From an uncultured Trueperaceae bacterium (lineage in GTDB: Bacteria; Deinococcota; Deinococci; Deinococcales; Trueperaceae): DNA of 64,000 nucleotides. The stretch is taken from assembly GCA_937907415.1 (NCBI GenBank), contig CALCHY010000311.1, positions 1 to 64,000 on the forward strand, given 5' to 3'. The notes beneath the pieces are model-generated. The model worked only from the letters and a program-made list of their open reading frames with translations, had not been told where the DNA came from and made no database searches. Positions 57,959 through 64,000 of this stretch are shown piece after piece. The position numbers and the translations under genes are program-made. Positions within the stretch are counted from its first letter, which is position 1; every line of letters begins with the position of its first letter.

Positions 57959-57998
57959 ACTGGTAGCTCCGGTGACCGGAGCCTGAAAGGGGCATGAC

Positions 57999-58955
57999 AT
58001 GACTGTTCGGACTGATACAGACTTACTCGACTCGCACGGGAACACGCTCGCCACCGTGTACGACGACGACGGCACGCAGTTAGAGGTGCTCTCGCTGCCG
58101 TACACCGACGACGCGGCCGACTGGGACGCGCTCGCCGATCTAGAGCTCGCTAACGTGGGCTATCGCCGCGTGTCCGGCTGGACCCGTCCGACCGTGGCAC
58201 ACGTGATCGAGGCAACGGTGGTGCCTAGCTGGGCGGTCCGGTTCGGTGTAGCTGACTGGCCGGTCTGCAATGCTGACCCTGATTGGCGCGCCCACGTTAC
58301 GCTCGACCCTCAAGCTCGCTCTGCCTGGCTCGCCACGCGGCACGTTGGCGACAATGCGACCACACTTGCCGATTGGCATGGCCGCGCTTACTCGCTGCCG
58401 ATCCCAAGCGCTGCCACGCCTAATGAGGTGCTAGCTGAGTTGTGGGAGCACGCGGCGGATCTGGATACGCTCGCGGGGGAACACACCGTCGACTGGGACG
58501 GTAATAACCTCGTCGGCAAGCTCTCGCCGGCAGGCATCAACGCGCTCGATCGTCTAGAGGTCGCGCTCGCCGGTATCGAGCCGCGTTATATCGTATGGCC
58601 GGCCGCCGAGTGGTTTGTGGATCCGCCCGCCGGCGTGCGCGGTGGCCTTACCGATAGCGAGATCGAGGACCTAGCACAAGAACTCGAGGCTGACGCGGAG
58701 CGCGAGAACGTCATAATCCACGGGCTCCGACGCTACCTGACCGTCATGTCTGGCAGTATGAGCGTGGACGGCCTAATGCTCGATACCTGGCTCACCGTGA
58801 CGCCTAACGGCGTAGACCGCTCGCCTTACACCGTCACCGTGGGCGATGTGCTCGACGATCAGGTTGGAACGCCGGCAGAACTGCTGCTGCTGACGACGCT
58901 CGAAGAGCTCGGGGTCCTGCTCGATGCTCGCGTAACCCGTTTGTTGCATCGGTAA
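57999..58955 (+). CDS. Large acidic protein of unknown function
   Basis: 318 residues from ATG 57999 (GAAAGGGGC upstream). Strongly acidic throughout, with many Asp/Glu and tryptophans; for example DDAADWDALADLELANVGY and LTDSEIEDLAQELEADAER. It has its own strong promoter, so it is likely an abundant early product. High negative charge could mean DNA mimicry against host nucleases or regulators, but no family is recognised. Confidence 0.6.
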   Translation: MTVRTDTDLLDSHGNTLATVYDDDGTQLEVLSLPYTDDAADWDALADLELANVGYRRVSGWTRPTVAHVIEATVVPSWAVRFGVADWPVCNADPDWRAHVTLDPQARSAWLATRHVGDNATTLADWHGRAYSLPIPSAATPNEVLAELWEHAADLDTLAGEHTVDWDGNNLVGKLSPAGINALDRLEVALAGIEPRYIVWPAAEWFVDPPAGVRGGLTDSEIEDLAQELEADAERENVIIHGLRRYLTVMSGSMSVDGLMLDTWLTVTPNGVDRSPYTVTVGDVLDDQVGTPAELLLLTTLEELGVLLDARVTRLLHR

Positions 58956-58973
58956 CGGTTTCTTAGGTATACT
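58944..58973 (+). promoter_or_regulatory. Promoter for the 59020 gene
   Basis: TTGCAT (58944-58949), 18-base spacer, TATACT (58968-58973), overlapping the end of the upstream gene. GAAAGGGGAG precedes ATG 59020. Confidence 0.65.
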
Positions 58974-59019
58974 ACCCGTGCGCTCGCTCCAACGGGCGCA
59001 CGGTCGAAAGGGGAGCAAG

Positions 59020-59763
59020 ATGTCCTATATCAAGCAGCTACGTAAGCGCGGCTTCCGCGCCGTGATCGAGCACGACGTAGAGCCAACCTCACCACGTGAC
59101 TGGGACAACCTCGGAACGATGGTCTGTTGGCACGACCGCTATACGCTGGGCGACGACCACGACCACGACTCACCGGCCGATCTGATCCACGAGCTCGCTA
59201 ACAATGTGGTGGCCGGCTCTGCCGACGTGTTGACCGAGCGCCTGGATCGCTTGAGCGACCGTGTGCCGGGTTACGGCTCGCGGGAATGGCTCGCCACGCT
59301 CAACCGGCAAGCGGCGGTCTACAACGGCAAGATTCATGACATTGCGGAGCGTGGATACACCATCTTGCCGCTCTACCTGTACGACCACGGCGGCATCTCG
59401 ATGTCTACCGGATCGTTCGGCTGCCCGTGGGATAGCGGGCAGGTGGGGTACATATACTGCTCGCTCGCTGATGCTAAGCGTGAATGGCCTGACCTGGACG
59501 GCGAGGCGCTCCGGGCACACGTAGGCGCCGCGCTCGCTGCTGAAGTAGCGGAATATGACCAATACCTGCGAGGCGACGCGTACACCGTGACGATCCAAGG
59601 GCCAGATCGTAAGTGGATCGACGGTTGCGGTGAGATCTACGGACTCGATGAAGCCGAACAGACAGCCCGCGAGATGCTTGCCGACGCTATCCGTAGCGCT
59701 CGCGTGGCTCGCCGCTCGCTCACGACCAAGCACTACCCCGCCGCTGTAATGGCGCGGGCATAG
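59020..59763 (+). CDS. Conserved phage protein of unknown function (CPWDSGQVG family)
   Basis: 247 residues from ATG 59020. It contains the hallmark of a widespread uncharacterised phage protein: LPLYLYDHGGISMSTGSFGCPWDSGQVGYIY followed by an AEVAEYDQYLRGDAYTVTI segment and a C-terminal helix (here cited in parts: YDHGGISMSTG, CPWDSGQVGYIY, EVAEYDQYLRGDAY). The N-terminal 90 residues are acidic. The conserved motif suggests an enzyme or binding site, but none is established to my knowledge. Own promoter. Confidence 0.7.
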   Translation: MSYIKQLRKRGFRAVIEHDVEPTSPRDWDNLGTMVCWHDRYTLGDDHDHDSPADLIHELANNVVAGSADVLTERLDRLSDRVPGYGSREWLATLNRQAAVYNGKIHDIAERGYTILPLYLYDHGGISMSTGSFGCPWDSGQVGYIYCSLADAKREWPDLDGEALRAHVGAALAAEVAEYDQYLRGDAYTVTIQGPDRKWIDGCGEIYGLDEAEQTAREMLADAIRSARVARRSLTTKHYPAAVMARA

Positions 59764-59774
59764 GAAGGGGAACC

Positions 59775-60047
59775 ATGATATTACTCGTCGACACCATCCG
59801 CACACTCAACACACCGAGCGGTAACCCGCGCCGCGCCTGGCTCGTCCGTGGACTCGACGCCGGACAACGCGGGGTCCGTAGCGTGGCCGTCCGTGACGAC
59901 GGCACCGGCAGGCTCGCGGCTCTACCGGGCCATACGGTGATCGAGGGGACCGTGCTCGATCTGCCTATCCGCCGCTGGAAAGAGCTCACCACTCTAAGCC
60001 CGCGCAACACCACCGGCGAGATCCTGGCCGCTCTCGGGCTGGGCTGA
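59775..60047 (+). CDS. Unknown small protein
   Basis: 90 residues from ATG 59775 with GGAAGGGGAACC upstream. Beta-rich N-terminus (LLVDTIRTLN, RAWLVRGL, RSVAVRDDGTG), then a short helix (TGEILAALGLG). No family. A 12-bp hairpin follows, so the transcript may partly end here. Confidence 0.6.
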   Translation: MILLVDTIRTLNTPSGNPRRAWLVRGLDAGQRGVRSVAVRDDGTGRLAALPGHTVIEGTVLDLPIRRWKELTTLSPRNTTGEILAALGLG

Positions 60048-60056
60048 CACCACCAC

Positions 60057-60087
60057 GCCGGGTTAGGGCTCGCTACCCTAACCCGGC
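60057..60087 (+). terminator. Perfect 12-bp hairpin
   Basis: GCCGGGTTAGGG (60057-60068) and CCCTAACCCGGC (60076-60087) with a 7-base loop CTCGCTA, 10 bases after a stop codon. No U-run, so termination may be partial. Confidence 0.55.
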
Positions 60088-60108
60088 GGCTCGCTCTCGA
60101 AAGGGGCC

Positions 60109-60276
60109 ATGATGAAGCCAACAACCGGCGCTGAACGTGAACAGCTCGCGCTTGAGAACCTGGAGCGCTGGGCGCGGCGCAACGACTGGGCCAGCCTGGT
60201 GGCTAGGCTCAAGACTAAGCAGCTGATCGATCAGGGAAGGGGCAATGTCCGTGAATCCAGAGATCGTGTGCGCTGA
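60109..60276 (+). CDS. 55-residue helical protein
   Basis: ATG 60109 (or ATG 60112) with GAAAGGGGCC upstream. Charged and helical: EREQLALENLERWARRNDWASLVARLKTKQ. Its last 32 bases overlap the next gene. Real start signals and helix-like composition support it; function unknown. Confidence 0.5.
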   Translation: MMKPTTGAEREQLALENLERWARRNDWASLVARLKTKQLIDQGRGNVRESRDRVR

Positions 60277-60778
60277 CCCTGCGCGCTTGCGGATCGTGCA
60301 AGCCGCTTGCGACGTGGGCAGCGCCAATATACACAACACGGTTATTCGGATCGAGCCGGACGGCACGGCCGCCGCTACGGATGGGGTGCTGCTGGTGGTA
60401 GCTCGCTACACGTTCGCTCCGCTGCCGTACGCCTTGCATATCCGCCTAGGAAGTCGGGTGCTCGCTCGCGCAGAACCCGGCCGATACACCGATGGGGTGC
60501 TCGCTCTCGGTAATACCGAGGTGGCCGCGTCCATCGTGGCGCTGGGCAAGTGGCACAACTACCATACTGCGCTTGAGCGCCTGGCCGAGGGCGTGCCTAC
60601 CCCACGCTCGCATTACGCTCTCGACGTGAAGCGTATCCATGCGCTGGTGTCCTCGCACCCTGACTGGCCCAGGCGCCAGACGTTCGACCTGCTGCACTTG
60701 TCAGATCGCAGCGTCCAGATCGATCTGGGGATGGAGGGGGTAACTGCTCTGCTCGCGCTCGCTCGCACCACGTATTAG
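60245..60778 (+). CDS. Unknown protein with weak sliding-clamp resemblance
   Basis: 177 residues from ATG 60245 (GGGAAGGGGC upstream). NTVIRIEPDGTAAATDGVLLVVARY resembles the IxI-x(n)-ATDGHxL strand-turn of beta clamps, and VKRIHALVSSHPDW...FDLLHLSDRSVQIDLG could be a second clamp-like half. At 177 residues it is far shorter than DnaN (about 370). Proposed only as a fold guess. Confidence 0.5.
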   Translation: MSVNPEIVCADPARLRIVQAACDVGSANIHNTVIRIEPDGTAAATDGVLLVVARYTFAPLPYALHIRLGSRVLARAEPGRYTDGVLALGNTEVAASIVALGKWHNYHTALERLAEGVPTPRSHYALDVKRIHALVSSHPDWPRRQTFDLLHLSDRSVQIDLGMEGVTALLALARTTY

Positions 60779-60813
60779 GTGGGAAGCCTCTCGTCGCTCT
60801 ACTAGGGAGAATC

Positions 60814-61092
60814 ATGTCTAACGTAGCTGAAACGCTCAAGCAAGCTATCCGCGATGAAGCCGCGGCTCGCGTCGAAGTCGCGCGCCTCAAGCGCAATCTA
60901 GCGCTCGCCACCGCTGGGGCCACCGTCGGCGGTGAGATCGTCGGCAAGAACGAAGCGGAGCGCAACTCTCAAGCGCTGATGATGTTCGCCGCCGATGGGG
61001 ATGCTCTGCTCGCAGCTGAGAGCCGCCTGGTGTACGCCGTCGCCGAGCGCGAAGCCGCCCGGATCGATTACGAAGTGGAGGCGCGGCCGTGA
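60814..61092 (+). CDS. Small coiled-coil protein (GKNxxER type)
   Basis: 92 residues from ATG 60814. Two helices flank a VGGEIVGKNEAERNSQ motif; the G-K-N-x-x-E-R signature occurs in many small phage proteins of unknown role encoded near recombination genes. Here it precedes an exported protein and the SbcC-like ATPase. Confidence 0.6.
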   Translation: MSNVAETLKQAIRDEAAARVEVARLKRNLALATAGATVGGEIVGKNEAERNSQALMMFAADGDALLAAESRLVYAVAEREAARIDYEVEARP

Positions 61093-61490
61093 GGCGGTAT
61101 ACCCTACCCCTGCTCGCTCTGCTCACTCTGTCGTTCGCTCACGCGGCCGACCCGCTCTCACGCTCAACCGTCGCGTTCGTCATGGCTTCGACGTTCGCCG
61201 AGTCGGTGGGGGGTGCGCTCACCGACTGCCCACCGCTGATCGAGGAGGCTGGCCCGACCGGGTGCTTCATGATGCTAGGCGGCATTGAGGCGGCTCGCTC
61301 GCGCCTTGATGCCCTGATGCTCTCTTACCACGACGTGGTGCCGGTGCTCGCTTGGGTAGCTCGCGAGGATGGCGGGTACGGACGCGCCTACCTCATAGAC
61401 GGGCGCGACATGTCCGTCGCTTTCTACGTGATCATGCTAAGCGAACGCAACCAGACGCGGGTTGCCATCGTGGTGGTGGGGTCCAAGTGA
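61089..61490 (+). CDS. Exported protein of unknown function
   Basis: 133 residues from GTG 61089 (GTGA). MRRYTLPLLALLTLSFAHAA is a signal peptide with likely cleavage after AHA. The mature part has two cysteines (TDCPPLI, TGCFMML) that could form a disulfide, and a C-terminal beta strand pair (QTRVAIVVVGSK). Encoded between cytoplasmic DNA genes, so an envelope-directed early role such as superinfection immunity is possible but unproven. Confidence 0.6.
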   Translation: MRRYTLPLLALLTLSFAHAADPLSRSTVAFVMASTFAESVGGALTDCPPLIEEAGPTGCFMMLGGIEAARSRLDALMLSYHDVVPVLAWVAREDGGYGRAYLIDGRDMSVAFYVIMLSERNQTRVAIVVVGSK

Positions 61491-63202
61491 GGCTCACTCT
61501 CAAGTCGCTTGACCTTGAGTCCATCAAGGGGTTGGACGCCTTCACGCTCGACACTGGGGGGAACCCCAGTGTCACCGTGAGGGGCACGAACGGCACCGGC
61601 AAGACCACGCTCTTCGACGCCTACTTGTGGGCTCTGTTCGGGCGCGACAGCTCCAACCGCACGGACTTCGAGATCAAGCCGCTCAACCCCGACGGCTCAC
61701 CTGTTCACGGACGAGACCACCGCGTGACGCTACGCTTCGACCTGGACGGCGGCGACCTAGTGCTTGAGCGCGTCATGCAGGAGAAGTGGACGCGCAAGAG
61801 GGGGTCCGCCACGAAGGTGCTCACGGGTCATGAGACCACCTACTCGATAGATGGCGTGCCGATGAAGAAGACCGAGTACGATCAGGCGCTCGCCAAGCTG
61901 ATCGACGAGAAGACGTTCCAACTGCTCTCTGACCCGCAGCACTTTAGCGCCAACCTGCACTGGCAGGAGCGCCGCAAGCTGCTGCTTGGCATGGTGAGCG
62001 TGGAGCCGTCGGACGTGCTCGCTGCCGACCCCGAGGTGGCCGAGGTGGTGGAGGCGGCCGGCTCGCGCTCACTAATGGATTACCGGCGTGCCCTGGAAGC
62101 GCAGCGCCGCGACCAGCGCCGCCTGCTCGACAGCGTGCCTGAAGCTATCAAGGAGATCAGTAGGCAGCTAACCCCCGACGTTCCTACCGTGGAGGAGGCC
62201 GAGGCTGCTCTAGGGGCCGCTGAGGCCGCTGTAGAGGCTGCTAAGCGGGCGCAGGCAGAGGCCCGGCTCGCTCACGCGGCGCTGCACCAAGAGCGCGAAG
62301 AGCTCGCCGAGGCGGATCGCCGGACGCTGGCGGACCATACCCGCCGTTACGTGGCGGCCAAGGGGGCGCTAGACCCCGCCAAGATGCGCTACGACGGAGC
62401 CAAGGCGACTAGTGAGGCCGCTCGCAAGGCGGTGGCCGATGCCCGGCACGCCTACAAAGAGGCATCGAGCGGCGGGGTCTGCCAGTGTTGCGGGCAGACG
62501 CTCGCGCAAGAGTCGGTCGATGCTCATTTGGCTAAGCTGACCGAGGCGGGGGTGGCGCTCGCTGCCAAGGCTAGGGAGAGCGCGACTGCGGAAGCCGAGG
62601 CGCTGGCTAAGCTCGCGGCGGCCAGGGAGGCGTTCGAGGCGGTCGGGGAGGAGCCCCGTGCTAACGCTCGCATCGCGGAGATCGGCAGGCTGCTCGCGGA
62701 AGCGGAGCCGCCGACCTCGCTGGATGCCAGCGCGGTGGCAGACGCCAGGGTGGCCCTATCGCTCGCTCGCTCACAGGCGGGGGTGCTCGCTCGCATCGAG
62801 AAGTTACGCGCTGACGAAGAGGCTGCCATCCAGGGGTTCGAGTCGGCAGAGAGGGGGTTGTGGCTGCTCGCTCGCTACGACCAGGCGCACGCTCGCCTCA
62901 TCGAGGAGCGCGTTGATGCGTTGTTCGGGCGGGTGAGTTTCAGGATGTTCGACCGTCAGATGAACGGCGAGTTGGCCGAGACGTGCGTCGCGACCGTGAA
63001 CGGCGTGCCGTGGAACGACCTGAACACCGCCTCACAAGTGTGGGCCGGCATGGAGATCATCGGGGCCTTGCAGAAGCACTTCGGCGCCGTGGTGCCGGTG
63101 TGGGTGGACGGGCGCGAGAGCGTGGTCAGCTTGCCGGAGGTGGACTACCAGGTAATCAACCTCATGGTGGACCCGGCTGCGGCTAAACTGGTGGTGTCAT
63201 GA
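61487..63202 (+). CDS. SbcC/Rad50-like ATPase with zinc-hook motif
   Basis: 571 residues from GTG 61487 (GTGA). Walker A GTNGTGKTT at about 33-41, FGRDSSNRTDFEIKPL after it, a long Ala/Glu coiled coil broken at residue 332-335 by CQCC (C-x-x-C zinc hook), a returning coiled coil, signature-like LNTASQVWAG near 512, and Walker B-like VPVWVDGRESV. This is the phage-type SMC/Rad50 family. It would tether or process DNA ends with a nuclease, but no SbcD/Mre11 gene is next to it. Confidence 0.8.
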   Translation: MRLTLKSLDLESIKGLDAFTLDTGGNPSVTVRGTNGTGKTTLFDAYLWALFGRDSSNRTDFEIKPLNPDGSPVHGRDHRVTLRFDLDGGDLVLERVMQEKWTRKRGSATKVLTGHETTYSIDGVPMKKTEYDQALAKLIDEKTFQLLSDPQHFSANLHWQERRKLLLGMVSVEPSDVLAADPEVAEVVEAAGSRSLMDYRRALEAQRRDQRRLLDSVPEAIKEISRQLTPDVPTVEEAEAALGAAEAAVEAAKRAQAEARLAHAALHQEREELAEADRRTLADHTRRYVAAKGALDPAKMRYDGAKATSEAARKAVADARHAYKEASSGGVCQCCGQTLAQESVDAHLAKLTEAGVALAAKARESATAEAEALAKLAAAREAFEAVGEEPRANARIAEIGRLLAEAEPPTSLDASAVADARVALSLARSQAGVLARIEKLRADEEAAIQGFESAERGLWLLARYDQAHARLIEERVDALFGRVSFRMFDRQMNGELAETCVATVNGVPWNDLNTASQVWAGMEIIGALQKHFGAVVPVWVDGRESVVSLPEVDYQVINLMVDPAAAKLVVS

Positions 63203-63837
63203 AGATCCTAGAGTTGTTCAGTGGCACGGGCACGCTGTCTCGTATCGCTCGCGAGAGAGGGCACGAGACATTCACCATCGACCTGTTCCAACACGCCGAC
63301 CTGCAAGCCGACGCGCTCGAACTAACGCCAGAAGGCATCCTCGAAGCGGCCGGCTGGGAGGGGGTCGACATGATCTGGGCCAGCCCACCATGCACGGGCT
63401 TCAGCGTGGCGAGCATAGGGCGCTCGTGGCATAAGGACGGCGACGTTTACACGCCCAAGAGCGACACCGCCAGGCTCGGCTTGGAGCTGCTCGACAAGAC
63501 CTTCGAGCTGATCTATGCGTTCCATCCGGCAGCTTGGTACGTGGAGAACCCACGCGGCATGATGCGCAGGATGAACGCGGTGCGGGGGCACGCTCGCGCC
63601 ACCGTGACTTATTGCCAGTATGGGGAAACTCGCATGAAGCCGACGGACATCTGGCATCACAGCCCTATGTGGTCGCCACGGCCGGCTTGCAGGAACGGCG
63701 ATCCATGCCACGAGTCGGCCCCTCGTGGCGCTCGCACGGGCACACAGGGCATCAAGGGCGCACGCGACAGGGGGAAACTCCCTGACGAGTTGTGCGTGGA
63801 AGTGATCGAAGCGGCCGAGAAGTGGGTGACTCAGTGA
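63199..63837 (+). CDS. Short DNA cytosine-C5 methyltransferase-like protein
   Basis: 212 residues. Motif I LELFSGTGTLS (residues 4-14) and motif IV WASPPCTGFS with the catalytic-type Cys65, then YVENPRGMMRRM (motif VI-like ENP) are present. The C-terminal target-recognition and motif IX/X regions of full-size enzymes (over 300 residues) are missing or changed; VTYCQYGETRMKPTDIW is the usual ending of the short phage version. Activity is uncertain. ATGA overlap with the ATPase gene. Confidence 0.7.
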   Translation: MKILELFSGTGTLSRIARERGHETFTIDLFQHADLQADALELTPEGILEAAGWEGVDMIWASPPCTGFSVASIGRSWHKDGDVYTPKSDTARLGLELLDKTFELIYAFHPAAWYVENPRGMMRRMNAVRGHARATVTYCQYGETRMKPTDIWHHSPMWSPRPACRNGDPCHESAPRGARTGTQGIKGARDRGKLPDELCVEVIEAAEKWVTQ

Positions 63838-64000
63838 ACGAGTGCGTTTGGACTTACGACCGCGGCGACCACACTTGGAACGCTGGCTGCCGCTCGGCGT
63901 TGGACACGTTCTGGGGGATGCAGTTCTTCGAGGAAGGGCTGCTCAGTCCGAAGGAGAACGGGTTTGTCTACTGCCCGTTCTGCGCCAAGCCGCTCGTCGA
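63834..64000 (+). CDS. Partial zinc-ribbon protein, open at right edge
   Basis: GTG 63834 overlaps the previous TGA; 55 codons are visible before the window ends. NAGCRSAL and VYCPFCAKPLV show cysteines of a small zinc ribbon. Function unknown. Confidence 0.55.
   Translation, partial: MNECVWTYDRGDHTWNAGCRSALDTFWGMQFFEEGLLSPKENGFVYCPFCAKPLV

Larger units (their letters stand above)
57207..57998. other. Gene-free repeat-rich region, 0.79 kb
   Basis: No reliable coding frame. The stretch 57250-57840 is full of the word CGCTC and its extension GCTCGCTCG, organised in direct repeats of 39, 21 and 61 bases; a promoter follows at 57930. A small inverted repeat GGCGCGGCC...GGCCGCGCC is at 57212-57241 and may end transcription of the upstream operon. 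Confidence 0.7.

Overview
This window is a contiguous piece of a double-stranded DNA tailed phage (or prophage) genome with a contractile tail, i.e. myovirus morphology. The evidence is a full head-tail series on the minus strand: terminase, portal, major capsid protein, tail sheath, tape measure with a peptidase domain, gpD/gpV/gp25/gpJ/gpI-like baseplate proteins, then fibres and lysis genes. The DNA is G+C rich. The host cannot be named from sequence alone. It is a bacterium read by a sigma70/SigA-type polymerase (promoters close to TTGACG-N17/18-TATACT), and one promoter sits so close to its ATG that a leaderless transcript is implied, a style common in Deinococcus-Thermus and Actinobacteria. 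No integrase, transposase, tRNA or CRISPR array was seen.

Layout. (1) 1-4.9 kb, plus strand: a chain of very small, mostly unknown genes joined by 1-8 base stop/start overlaps, including an RNase H-like protein, zinc-binding proteins and two HNH-like proteins. (2) 4.9-13.4 kb, plus strand: a replication/recombination block with its own promoter: a protein with an SSB-like acidic tail, an HNH endonuclease, a 1049-residue archaeo-eukaryotic-type primase fused to a helicase, a multi-HTH protein, an Hjc-like Holliday junction resolvase and a DnaQ-like exonuclease. No DNA polymerase is visible in the window. (3) 13.4-53.2 kb, minus strand, read right to left: packaging, capsid, neck, sheath, tube, tape measure, baseplate, then an unusually large set of fibre/adhesin genes (collagen-like stalk, 1374-residue multidomain putative depolymerase, LamG and chitin-binding-like domains), mixed with a GT2 glycosyltransferase, an NlpC/P60-like cysteine peptidase, a putative holin and small membrane proteins. 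(4) 53.2-54.7 kb, plus strand: a divergent control region, an orphan DNA methyltransferase and an acetyltransferase-like gene that seems to start at CTG. (5) 54.7-64 kb, plus strand: two long gene-poor stretches rich in repeats and promoters, alternating with clusters of small acidic proteins, an SbcC/Rad50-like ATPase with a zinc-hook motif, and a short cytosine-C5 methyltransferase-like gene.

How the parts fit: the outer plus-strand blocks look early/middle (takeover, replication, DNA modification) and the minus-strand block late (virion and lysis). The strongest candidates for new biology are: the 10-bp helically phased repeat array at 54.8 kb; the repeat-rich non-coding islands at 55.2-55.6 and 57.2-57.9 kb with the recurring CGCTC word; the duplicated head-fibre plus C-terminal-domain adhesin cassette (30-31 kb and 18-21 kb), one copy of which carries a frameshift; and the fused primase-helicase with a non-canonical active-site residue.
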